Positions 12,330 to 24,261 of a DNA stretch of 64,000 nucleotides are shown in pieces. Each line of letters opens with the position of its first letter. The first letter of the stretch is position 1. The position numbers and the translations under genes are program-made. The notes beneath the pieces were generated by a model. That model was not told the origin of the DNA and did no database searches. It worked only from the letters and a program-made list of their open reading frames with translations. The DNA comes from Rhizophagus clarus (lineage: Eukaryota; Glomeromycota; Glomeromycetes; Glomerales; Glomeraceae), in contig BLAL01000006.1 in the NCBI GenBank assembly GCA_015698045.1, positions 248,001 to 312,000 on the forward strand, written 5' to 3'.

Positions 12330-14200
12330 AAAATGATAAAATAAGTTATGCAAGAGTCTACCAATAAAGTATATATGTACCTTAGACTTTCTCAAACTTT
12401 CTCAAATTTTTCTTGAAATGTTTTTCCAATTTATTCTTAAAAACTAATAACTTTTGGTGGCTTAGCATAATAAAAAAGTAATTTACCAGTACACAAAAAA
12501 TAATTAATACAGTTTTATCATTACTCATTAGATTTTGATTCTCCGTCTGGGTATTTATAAAAAAAAAGTCGATTTCTAGGTTGTACGAGCGGTCGTACAA
12601 TTGACCGTAATCACCGTATTTGACTAATCAGTGTAGCTTGCAACACAAATAACGTGCTGTACAGTTTTCTATCGGTAATCGGTGGAGTTCCAACTTCCAA
12701 GTTTCAACAATGTTTCAACCCGTAATTCGAAAATTGTAATTTCAGCCAGAATTAAGCTTAGATTGACAATCTTGCCGAATTCTTATATATTTGAACTTTT
12801 TTCGTCATTATAATTTAAAAATTAATTTTCAATGAAAAGTTCTCGAAAAATTGTTGCAATTTACTATTATAGTTTAAAAAGAATGAATTGTAAATTGTAA
12901 TAGCCCTATTGCTTAAGATATAAAAAATTTAATGAATTGAGTAAATATAAAATATACAATAAAATAAATGAATACGTGTATAACTAAATTAAAATTGTAT
13001 TGAAATACATATCGGCCAAACTCGTCTACCCTATTTTTATTATACAATGACACAACTAGCGGCCTAGTCCATTGTTTCGGGTTAGAAAATAATATAAGGA
13101 CGCGTCTTCCCGTTATCAAATATCAATATAACAGACATCGTCAATTAACATAACAGTCACTTAATTGATCAATGTAAATGTGCTGATATGATAGAATCAA
13201 ATGTCCTACTTTATTAGAAAAGATCCGGATTTCATGTAAACGATACCACATATTAAAGAAACCTGTTTTATCAGGCGTTACTTCCCTATTGAAAGAAAAT
13301 CAGAAATATAAATTTTTAAATAATTAAAGAATCTTCATTCTCACTTTTATGATCTTTAAATAATGTTTCGTACAATAATCATACTTTATTAAGTATACAA
13401 AATGCTTTATTATTCAAACTGTGAATTACCATTACGGGAAACGCGAACCCATCATACAAGGTTTATAATGTTTATAGCTTAAATCATTAATTCGTCCAAG
13501 ATAAATCTGATTGGTAGTTAATGAGTCAAATTTCCTCAAAATTCTTCGTAAATATTAATAAATCGTAAAATTAGTTTCAAACTATCGAAAGGTTCACAAA
13601 AACTTTGATTTCTGAAATATCCACTGAAGGTTGTAAAAATTGATCAAAATCCTGAAAATACTATGAAATTGTAAATTTATATATTATAAAAATACAAAGA
13701 AATAAAAAATCACTTCTGGTAAAAAGTTTATCTTTAATACACAACGAAAAAGTCAAGAGAACAAATACAGTGAATTTATTTTAATTAACTTTAATCTTTT
13801 TTTCGTGCTTTTAAATAATATATATATTTATTTACGCTCCATTTGAGAATAGTCACTAATATTTTATTATAATTATTTATAGCAAGCATATCTTCTCTTT
13901 TCCTTCAAACGATCATGATTCACCTTATACAATTGAACGATATACAAGCGATATAAGGGTAAAGATAAGCGCTCATAGGCCTTACAGTAATAGGTTAAAT
14001 TTAACCGATTTTATAGGAAGTGAACTAGTAAAATCCGATCCAAAGAATTACATTAATTAAATAGGCGGCATGGGCGCAAAATTATACAAATTTTTTCGCA
14101 ATTTATTATAATTTTACTTTAATATTTAGAAACGCATATGAAAGACTTGATTTTACATCAAATTCAAATATCTTTTGAAGTTAAATTTAGGGAAGAAATT
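12330..14200. other. intergenic, nothing recognised
   Basis: AT-rich DNA without a supported gene. Short minus-strand frames (12382-12600, 12913-13119) have no recognisable composition or splice context. Confidence 0.5.
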
Positions 14201-14202
14201 AT

Positions 14203-14812
14203 TATGTAAGAAAATGTAGAATTAATTCTAAAATTGAACAATAAATAGAAATTCGTATAATGTGAGTGTAGCTCGATCGAGTTCCTGATTCTCTTCTATA
14301 ATTTCGCTTTATTCAAGATCACGGTCTAGATCGAGTCGAAGCCGAAGTTAAATCAAGATCAATACCGATGTCGACGTCAAAACTTGACCGCATCCGCTGG
14401 TGAACTCTAATATTGCAAATTTATTGATTCAAAATCATTATTTTACGTATAATCATAAATTATTGAACAAAATAGATAAATATAAAATATAAACTGATAA
14501 AAAAAAAACAAATTATTATGTAAGAAAATGCTGAATTGATTTCAAAATTGATCAATAAATAAAAATTTGTGTAATAATATGGTGGTTTATCGATCGAGCT
14601 CCTGATTCACTCCAATAATTTCTCTTTTTTCAAGATTATTGGTCTAGATCGAGTCGAAGTCGATGTTAAATCAAGATCAATATCGATGTTGACATTAGAA
14701 CCTAACCGCATCCGCCGGTAAACTCTTTAATATGCACATTAATTGATTCAAAAATCATTATTAAAGTATACCAATAAATTATTGAACAACATAGATAATT
14801 AACAAATAATTT
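14203..14812. repeat. tandem duplication of about 310 bp
   Basis: Two diverged direct copies start near 14203 and 14515. Both contain TTATGTAAGAAAATG, a CGATCGAG block, TCTAGATCGAGTCGAAG, AAATCAAGATCAAT and CCGCATCCGC, and end in AAATTATTGAACAA. They lie just downstream of the first kinase-HMG gene and show no coding potential. Confidence 0.82.
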
Positions 14813-14933
14813 TATTTAAATTTTAGATAAAAATATAAATTGATAAAAAAAAAATTATTTTAAATACTCCTAAAACTTCTAATAATCTTAACTTATAACT
14901 AATGGATGAAAATATTTGTAAATTAACAGTCTA

Positions 14934-16712
14934 TTAAACGTATATCTTAGAATTTCGAATTTCACCCAATTTTGTTTGAATTTCATCTGATATACCTTTA
15001 TATACACGTTTGACTTCATCAGATTCACTAGCCCATTTCGCAGCTGCGAGAACGGACATATTAAAAGAACTAATATTGCCTATATTCTGTGCCTTTAATT
15101 CCTTAGCATACGCCATACGATAAATGAAGAAATTGTTTGGGGCTTTTTTTCTCTGTTTGTTTTTGCTGCGATCTAAAATTTCTTCAGCAGTTATTTGGGG
15201 TGGGAACGGTACGATTAATTTTACTACACCCTCGACATCATTAACTGTCGACAGTGCCCTAACAATTTTTTCAATAGTCGCCAAACTTGTTGAATTTACA
15301 GAGTCAAACTCCATATTATCAAATTTATCGATTAATGAAGTTAAATCTCCATGCAAGGAACCATCTGATTGAATGTTTTCCTTTGATTGTGTATTTTCTT
15401 TTAATTGATTATTATCTTCTAATTGATTATTTTCTTCTGATTGAGTATTTTCTTTCGTCCCAGATATTTTCGAGATCGTTGCTTTTAATTTAGCAACCAC
15501 TTGTTGCATTGTAGGGCGCTTTTCTGGTGCGCTGTTCCAACATTCTGTGAAAAAAAAAAAATATTGAATTTAATAAAATTTGATATAAGTTTGATATTAT
15601 TAGAATTTTCTATAATTAAACTAATTTTACTTACCATTATAAATATCTACATATTCATTAGGTGTGTGAGGGATTGGTTTCTCTCTTAAACCATTTGAGA
15701 TTTTCACAACCAAACTAACATCATAATCATAATCATGGAAAGGCTTCTGGCCACTTGATATTAACCATAACAATACTCCAACAGCGTATACATCACTTTT
15801 CTCATTTAATGAGTACTTTCCATTATTATTATTGAGTCCGAATTTTTTCGGATCAACATATGGAATTACTCCAAATAATTCTGCTGGACATTTGGAGGCT
15901 TCGTCAATTCTTTTCGACAGTCCGAAATCAGCCAATTTAATCATATCATTACGAACTAATACATTGCCGGAATGCTGACATGAAAATTGATTAAGTTATT
16001 AATTTCTCATAATTCATTAAACATACTGTACAAATGTAAAAATATACAAATATGAATGTATAAGAACTTACTAAATCGCAATGAATAATGTTTTCATCAT
16101 GTAAGCATAAGACTGCACTGGCAAGTTGGAATGCCAAGTTATATTTATCTTTCCAAGAAAGATTATAGGAATTTTTGACCAAATAATTGTGAAGGGTACC
16201 GCCATTGGCATATTCCATAACTAACATATATCTTTTCGATTTGTCATCTTTATTTTCTAGAAAATAATTAATTTTATTAAATTTTTACAATTTTCAAATA
16301 AATGTTTAAAATAAAATATCAGATATATAATTATTATATTTAATAAATAGTTTATACCTTGAGTAATACCACAAAAATGGATAATATTATCGTGAAAGTC
16401 GACTTCACGATGAAGCTTAAGCTATATTATTAAGATTTATGTTTAATGAAAAATATAAATTAGTTTAATGGTAAATAGTTCAAAAAAATTTATAATTACC
16501 TCGTAAACGAGTTCTTTTGCGCCCACGGGATTAAGATTTAAGAGAGATTTTAAAACCAATCGTTGTTCTGAGCTTTTCCAATTCGCACAATATATTTTCC
16601 CAAAGCCGCCAATACCTATTTCTTCAATATTTTGAAAATGCTTATAATCGAAATATTTGATATGCAACTTGGAAATAGCATCATCAATCCACTTATTCCC
16701 ATCAGTAGACAT
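14934..16712 (-). CDS. protein kinase-HMG box fusion, copy A
   Basis: Five exons (16712-16500, 16421-16358, 16256-16072, 15974-15635, 15544-14934) sum to 1413 nt, 470 aa, with every junction in phase. Residues about 25-300 are a TKL-like kinase: [20 protein letters not shown], helix C in [17 protein letters not shown] (HRD changed to HCD), [27 protein letters not shown], and [13 protein letters not shown] closing the domain. An acidic linker rich in N, Q, E and K follows. Residues about 400-460 form an HMG box of the MATA-HMG kind ([36 protein letters not shown]). The junction is a real exon: the sequence closing the kinase and the HMG box lie in one uninterrupted frame. HMG boxes bind DNA, so a kinase acting at chromatin is an inference. 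ATP-site and DFG residues are kept; the HRD arginine is replaced by Cys. Confidence 0.88.
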
Positions 16713-18218
16713 GGTGAGTAAACGTAATTATTAATATGAATGTAGAAATTTTTTAAATTGGGTACTGCCAAGTTTAAATTGGAAAAAAAAAAATCACAAT
16801 ATATATAATTTTTATTTCTTTTATTCCATTTCTGACGAATTTTAAATTTTTGGTTTATAATGGCACTTTTATCTAACAACATTACAAAATTATTTAGAAT
16901 AACGATATTTTGGTATGGTTTAATTACCATGTGAATAAAATAAATATTGGCGTCATTGCAAGATAAATTCAAGAATCAAAATCGGCACTAAATAAAGAGA
17001 GAAACTGGGTAAAAGTTTGCCGATCACGATAGGGAACGATTATTTTATCTGATATCATTTACTAACAATCTAATTATCGACAATCATTTTTTTACCCAAA
17101 ACAAAAATTTATGGGTTGCAATAAATGACTAAATTAAAATTATTAGTATTTGACCAAAAATCATCCTTTAAAAAAAACTGATTAATAATTTTTTCCCAGA
17201 TTTACGATTATTCGATAACTAAGGAAAGTTTAGTTAACTAATCAAAATAGCAATAATGGTAATTTATCAAGTTGTTACATCATATGAATAAAAAAAAAAA
17301 AATAGTATATCTCATTGGTTATGACTAAACTGAAAAATAATAGATTATCTATTTATTTACTGTATTTATTTATTTATTTCTAATAAATTAACTAAGCAGC
17401 ATAATATAACATTCTTTTCTTTATACTATTTAATTTTGAAATAAATTCTAGGTGGTATGTACCGTAGATTACAATTAATTATCCAAATGAAACCGAGCGA
17501 TGTTAAATCAAAAATACAAAAAAACCGTAGTCGTTTAATTAATGATTGTTATCTACTTTTGGTAGTTTATCATATGATATAAAATACCGTATAATCGTAT
17601 AATTCTCCCCTGCGTCGTCATAAAAAAGTGATCATAGTAAAATATTTGTCACCGGATATTCGTCACATTATTATTTGTCACACATAATTCCATTACGCCA
17701 CACTAATGCGGGCCAAATGTCACGTGGTAGTAACTTTTTTTTTAAAAAAAAAAATAATAATAATAATATTTGTTTAGCAATATTATTAGGGCGCGTTATG
17801 CATTTTGTGTCTATATTTATTAAGGTGATTTTATTGCACATATTTTATTAATAAAATAAGCAAAAGTAAACTTTAATATAAATCAAATGAACAGGTCACT
17901 TTTTATTTAATTAGAAAATTAACGAGAATTTAATTTACTTTAAATGTGAGAAAAAATAGTAGTAAGTGTAAGGGCGGTTGTTGATAATTTTTTTTATTTT
18001 TTCATGTCGGTAAAATGGCTGTCCGTGACTTGTATAGTTAACATTATTTACTAACCAAATTTACTTTTAACTTTTGGATTTTATGTTAAAATTTTGAGCA
18101 GATAATAGATTTATTCACGTTATATGTGGAATACAGTATAAACTAATAAAAATTTAATATATAGGTATAGTGTATATATTTCTAATATTTATAATTATTG
18201 AATTCCATCAAACAACTT
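16713..18218. other. intergenic spacer between tandem genes
   Basis: The region upstream of copy A and downstream of copy B. A reading frame at 16616-16972 (minus) overlaps copy A exon 1 out of frame and is rejected. No other gene is seen. Confidence 0.5.
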
Positions 18219-20007
18219 CTAACTCACTACGGTATTAGTAGTATTATTATCAACAGAATTTCGTCGAACAACTTCTAACTCGCTTTGAACTTTATTAGAT
18301 ATATCCTTATATGCCCGTTTAACTTCATCAGGTTCGCTAGCCCATTTTGAAGCTGCGAGAACAGATATATTAAATGAATTAATATTACTTATATTTAGTG
18401 TCTTTATTTCCTTAGCATACGCCATACGATAGATCATGAATTGGTTTGGTGCTTTTTTCCTTTCTTTGGGTTTGTTACGATCTAAAATCTCTTCAGCAGT
18501 TATTTGAGGTGGGAACGGTACGGATATATTTATTACATTATCAGCGTCATTAACTGATGATAAGATTTTAATAACTTTTTGAATAGTTGATATATTTGAT
18601 GAGATGCTAGAATGATTAACATCAGATTCTGATTCCGCGTTTACATTTGATGTGATGCTAGAATTATTATCATCAGTTTCTAATTCCATATTATCAAAAT
18701 TTTCTATTAGTTTGGATAATTCCCCATGTAGAGAATTATTAATACTTGAAGCAATACTTGTAGTTGCAATAACACTTTCGGTTAAACTTCCCATTGGAGA
18801 AAATTCTGATGCCACATTTGTTCTTGTCATGATTGCTTTTAATTTAGCAACTACTTGTTGCATTGTTGGACGTTTATTTGAATTTCCTTTCCAACATTCT
18901 AATGAAAATAAAAAATATGAATTTAAAATCAAATTCTTAATATTTTAAAATATAAAATATTAATTTATGATTACTTACCAGTATAAATGTTCACGAATTC
19001 ATCAGGTGTATGAGTTATGGGTGTTTCTCTCAAACCTTTTGAAATTTGTATAGCCAAATTAATATCGTATTTTTTGTTAATAAATGGATGTAGACCACTC
19101 GATATCACCCATAATAATACACCGACACTATATACATCACTTTTCTCATTTAGTTTATACTCTTGATTATTGAGTGCGCCGAATTTCTCTGGATCAATAT
19201 AAGGAATTACTCCAAATAACTTCAATGGAGAATTTGATGCGTTATCAATTCTTTTTGAAAGACCAAAATCTGCCAACTTAAGTGTATCTTGACGGATTAA
19301 TACATTACCGCAATGCTATTATTAAAAAAAAAAAAAAATTTGTTAATTTATAAATTTCCTATTTTTATTATTTTTATTAAATACACGAACAATAAACGAC
19401 TTACTAAATCACAATGTACAATGCCTTCATCATGTAGGCACAATACTGCACTAGCCAGTTGAAAAGATAAATTATATTTAACTTTCCAAGAAAGATTATA
19501 GAAATTGTTTGTCAAATAATTTTTGAGGGTGCCCCCCTCTGCATATTCCATCACCAACATATACTTATTCGACTCGTCGTCTAGGAGATATTTTAATAAA
19601 TTAAATTAACCTTCAAGTATATAATTTAAAATTAATATTTATTATTAAATAATCTATTACCTTTCGTTATACCGTAAAAACGGATAACGTTGTCATGAAA
19701 ATCAACTTCACGGTGAAGCTTAAGCTATATTATAAATTTATATATTTAGAAAAAAAAAACATATTGGTTCAATATATTAACCATTCATAATTACCTCATG
19801 AACAAGTTCTTTTGCAACTACAACATTTAGTTTTAAAAGTGATTTTAATGCTAAATGTTGTTCCGAATTTTTCCAATTCGCACGATAAATGTTTCCAAAT
19901 CCTCCGCAACCAATTTCTTCAATATTTCGAAAATGTTGATGATCGAAATATTTAATATGCATTTTAGAAATGGCTTCTTCGATCCAAACCGTATATTCAT
20001 CAGACAT
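18219..20007 (-). CDS. protein kinase-HMG box fusion, copy B
   Basis: Tandem paralogue of copy A with the same five-exon plan (20007-19795, 19724-19661, 19580-19405, 19315-18979, 18898-18219); 1470 nt, 489 aa, all phases consistent. Kinase motifs: [78 protein letters not shown]. The linker is longer and Ser/Asn-rich. The HMG box is at about residues 415-478 ([36 protein letters not shown]). Exons 1 and 2 have identical lengths in the two copies; divergence is concentrated in the linker. Both keep full reading frames, which suggests both are maintained. The HCD substitution is shared, so it predates the duplication. Confidence 0.88.
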
Positions 20008-20019
20008 GGTGAATAATGT

Positions 20020-21790
20020 AATATTAGTATGAAAGTAAAAATAAAAAAAATTTTTTAATTATTCAAAAAAAAAAAAAAAAAAAATCTACATTTAAATAAT
20101 ATTGTGGAAATCATGTGGATGTCGAATTGTAAATCAGTTGTATAACATTGAAAAAAAAAACTTGTTATTTATCAAGTTTTTAGAGTTCATTTTTATTTTT
20201 TGAAAATAACGGGTCATTCTCCCCGTTAATTTATCTGTTGTTTCCTTTTACAAGAATTAAATGAACAAGTCTTAACTATATTATACTTTTTTGTCACATG
20301 AAATAAAATAAATAAAACATCATCTATATTTAATGATGAAAATACAGGTTATTTTAATAATATTAGCAAATTATTATTATTATTATTATTTTTTTTTTTT
20401 TTTTTGATGAGAAGGATAACGACGGGTATGTCTAAATTTTGCTGTGTATGGGTACTTTTTATTATCGGAAATGTGATGTATGTATTAGCGATCGTCGTAA
20501 AGATAATGTAAATTTTTCTATATCCGTCAAATTTTGTCATGTTACTCATATTTAAAACCGGAATTTTATCTAAATCAAAGCCAAATGTCATGGGGCATGC
20601 ACAAGTATTTAAGGTTAGGGGTATGATTGACATAAAAGTGCTAGTTACATCTTTAAATCACAGAATAATTAGTTGCTGGAAATTATTATAAAAAAAAAAA
20701 CAAAACAAATTTAAATGATTACTTGTAATTTTATTGGTTGTAAAAATTGTTTCCTGATTCTATTAACTGTTAAGCATTTAAGCATTCTAGCAAATTGCAG
20801 TAAGTTTAATTCCAAGTATTAAATATTATGGCGATTCCCGAGATTCCTTGATTGGGTAAAGTGGAAGCAATAAATACAAATCGTGCAATTGGCCTAACGT
20901 ATACATTAGTTCATTTTATTTTTTTATTTTAAAAAAGATAAATTTCCAAAAACATATTGTTAAAGCAAAGCAATAAACGTTCAGTCCTAGTTTTAATTAG
21001 ATAATAATTTATTATGATATACTGTATTCTGTTCACAGCGCGCATATTAGTTCGTTCTCTTCTTATCTTTTCTAGAATTATTTGATGCTATCTGAAATTA
21101 CCCAAAAAGAATGATCTACACGTTCAGTTATTTTAAACGCGTATGGTTTGAGGGGCATTAATGCATTTAGTCGCGTCCTATTAAACATTTTTTTCATTCT
21201 CCCATGATTTTGTAACAATAATGAACTTTATTTAAACATTTTGTGAAGCGAAGAACTAAATTTTTACGGTAAAAATGAAAGTCATGAAGGATTCCGTTTG
21301 TTAACAAGCGTCACGCTGAATTAATTATAAATTTTTGTGATGTAAATACAATATTTCATGAAAAAGAAAAATTAACTAATTAATTTTATACATAATTTCA
21401 TTCATGTTTCACGCGTTTTATAGGTTACCATTTGTTTCGGACTTATGATTTCATTTCCAAATATTATGTGTAAACGGAAGTTTGTCTAGTTTACGGTTTT
21501 AATTTCCAAATTTTTATTTGTAACGTTTAATCATCAAATACCAAAAATTCTATAAATACATATTAGAAATACTTCTAATTATTTGAGATACTGTAGTTTT
21601 AAATTAATGATAAATAAAAAGTAAAGATTATTTACTTAAAATCATAAACTATTCACAAAATATCGCACTTGGAGGACGAAGTTCTCGTAAGATGTATCAT
21701 GTATATTCTAATTATATTGTGATTTATTTCATCCACTATAAGAAAACCATCATATTTATAATAAGCAAATAATAAGTAAATTAAACCTAA
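20020..21790. other. intergenic, nothing recognised
   Basis: AT-rich, with homopolymers and an ATT/TTA microsatellite at 20370-20400. The minus-strand frame 20349-20633 ends in a repeat-encoded Lys/Asn run and is not credited. Confidence 0.5.
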
Positions 21791-21796
21791 TTATAC

Positions 21797-21995
21797 TTAA
21801 CCTAAATCGCATTTACGCCTACCATTAACAGGACGACATTCAGGTTGACAAATTTGTGCTTAAAAAAAAATTATAATTTTTTTTTAAAAAAAAAAAGAAA
21901 AAGAATAATAAAACAATAATTAAGTTTTATTTAATTATTAACCTTCAGAAATCGACACTAGAGCTGAAATGGCAGTCACGAAAATAGTTATTTTA
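21797..21995 (-). CDS. small cysteine-rich secreted-type peptide, possible
   Basis: Two-exon minus-strand candidate. Exon 2 (21858-21797) reads QICQPECRPVNGRRKCDLG then stop, with a clean TTAAG acceptor. Exon 1 (to 21943) reads TIFVTAISALVSISE, a signal-peptide-like hydrophobic stretch, and ends GAAG|GTTAAT. The phase-1 junction gives Ala, a plausible cleavage site (SISEA-QICQ). The mature peptide would have three Cys in about 19 residues. No ATG is seen at the expected start (AAT stands there), so the gene may be broken or start further upstream. A paralogue lies at 22807. Short Cys-rich secreted peptides are common among fungal effectors, but no family is recognised. Confidence 0.35.
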
Positions 21996-22806
21996 TTTTT
22001 GAAAATAACTAGTTTTTGATATTGTACAAGATTATACTATGTATAGATTATTTGTAAACGTGGCATGACTTGGCTTAGGCGGCTTATATTATTTCGTGAC
22101 ATGATGAATTCTTTACCAAGACGTTCAAAATATCAACTTTTTGATGTGATGAACGTTAATATTACTATTGAAGTTTTTTCAATTTTCTGATAAATTCTTT
22201 TTTACAACAAATTTAAAATAGCCACGTTGGCCACTGTCGATTGCACAAAGCCAAGCGAATGTATATTAATAGAATTTATTATTTATATCATGTGACATAA
22301 CGAATGAAATACTAATTTCATAAATCGATAAAATCGAAGCGAAAATTCACTCGATTACGCTCCTCTGACAAAGAAAAATATTGAGATAGTCATTATATTA
22401 AACAATATTATATAGTGGTTATGAAAACTTAAAAAGTTTATTATAGAATATTGACAGTTATTTATTTTTAACATGACTATAAAAAGACGGAAGGAACGAA
22501 AAAAGATGATAATCATCGAAAAGGATGTAAAAGATGAAAGTGGTAAGGAAATGAAGGAAGTAATTAAAAAATAAATCCCACAAAGAAAAAAATTAAATAA
22601 AGTTAAGCAAGCAATTAAATATAATAATCAAAAAGAAAAAAAAAATCATATCTTGAACATAAAGAACTAGAGGAATAAAACTTAATGAACTAACAAAAAG
22701 AAGTATTAGGAACGGAGAAGTTAACAAATGAAAACGAAAAAAAAACGTACCTTAATATAAAAATGGAAAAACTACTAAATAAACCAAGAAAAAAAAATAA
22801 GAGATA

Positions 22807-22990
22807 CTAGGAATGAGTACAATCACAGTCACCGAAATTATTAGGAATACAACGTGGAGGACATTTTATAGGCGGTTGAGCTTAAAAAAAAATCATAATT
22901 CATTTTTTAAAAAAAAATAAAAAAAAAAAGAAATTAAACAGTAATAAAACATGTTTCAACTACAGATGCTATTAACCAGACGCTAAAATG
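22807..22990 (-). pseudogene. small cysteine-rich peptide, decayed paralogue
   Basis: Exon 2 (22880-22807) reads QPPIKCPPRCIPNNFGDCD then CTHS and stop: four Cys in 24 residues, with the same TTAAG acceptor, phase and leading AQ as the copy at 21797. The upstream segment (about 22985-22930) aligns with that copy's signal-peptide exon (LIASVVE) and has an ATG (MKIKAF), but the frame is interrupted by TAG and the donor position has lost GT. Likely broken 5' exon with an intact 3' exon. Confidence 0.35.
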
Positions 22991-22999
22991 CTTTGATCT

Positions 23000-23590
23000 T
23001 CATTTTTTTCAGCAATAACTATACTTTTTTAGAGAAAGTTTTTTTTTATTCAATTCGTTTTTATTGATATGAAAAATTCAGAGTACTCTGTTTTATAAAA
23101 ATGTAATATGTTTTATAAAATATAACACAAAGCAATTTAGTTATAACGCTTTTTATCATTTTCAACGAATTTTGTGGCAAAGTACTTGACATTGTTTATA
23201 CGTGGTATAATGAAATCTTTTTATTATTTACCAATATTAATTTTTTATCACAATTGTGGCTAAGTGTGACAATGATATCATCGACCTAAATGTCAAGCTC
23301 AAGCTTCCGGCCTAAACTACTCTTCCTAACCATACCCTTACCGGCTTATCCTAATTCTAAGTTTACCTTAATCCAATGTAAATGTTAGCTCAAAAAATAA
23401 ATGTTCATATACACTAAATTATAAATTAAAAATTTCTAGATTTCATTTAACTATAATTTAAATATTATTTTTTTTAATTTTAAAGAACAAAGCTAAATGA
23501 TGAGAAGCTGCATTCAGGTTTTCTCCGTCTGTTTATAGATTAGAAATTAAAATATAATGTAATATTAATTTTATTTAAGAAATAAATAAA
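23000..23590. other. intergenic, nothing recognised
   Basis: AT-rich spacer without supported features. Confidence 0.45.
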
Positions 23591-23601
23591 ATAATTTATA
23601 T

Positions 23602-23925
23602 AGACAAATTAGTATTAGACGATATATCTTCTAGGAAATTCTTTTCACTTAAAAAATCAATATCAACAATTTCTTTTATCTCTACAGGAGTTTCAAATAT
23701 TTGACAATAACACATAATGGCATAACGGTCATAACGTGTAAGTAAATCAAATGAGTTTTGCAGCCATTGTACGTAATATAGGTGTTTTTCAGAAGAATTC
23801 CACTTTTGTGTATTTTTATTATTGTATAAAAAAGCAAATCATTTTATTTATTTTAAAAACCAATTTTGTATTTACCGATGGATCATGTGATTTACTGTAT
23901 ATTCATGTGACTTCGGTGTAATCTT
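23602..23925 (-). CDS. unassigned coding exon(s)
   Basis: A minus-strand open frame (about 23820-23602) of protein-like composition: QKWNSSEKHLYYVQWLQNS, then FDLLTRYDRYAIMCYCQIF, acidic end EDISSNTNLSI and a stop. A possible upstream exon (about 23922-23876) reads ITPKSHEYTVNHMIH between AAG and GTAAAT, but its phase does not join cleanly. It lies 340 bp beyond the stop of the kinase at 24262 and could be an old 3' exon of that gene or a separate small gene. No family is recognised. Confidence 0.28.
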
Positions 23926-24261
23926 GAAAATAAATAAATAATATTCTGGAAAATGACAATAATTATTTAATAAAATAATAGTTTCCGACCTTTGCTTGCT
24001 TTAATTATTATGTCTGTATCGAAAATTTAACAAAAAATAAGAACGCGACACGTTTAAAATTTTTATACGTAATAACCGTAACAACAAGTATAATTTATTT
24101 AATCGTAAACTTCTCAATTAAATTTTATTTATAATAAATGACGGATATAACATATTATATATCAATGAAAACATTTTTTAATCCATTAATAAACTAGTTC
24201 GTGAAAAGAGATGCGCGTGAATTTACCAAAAAAATCCATTAATAAACTATAATTATATTCT

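Noticed and set aside
20349..20633. Minus-strand frame of 94 codons
   Set aside because: Ends in Lys/Asn runs from a microsatellite; no splice, domain or paralogue support.
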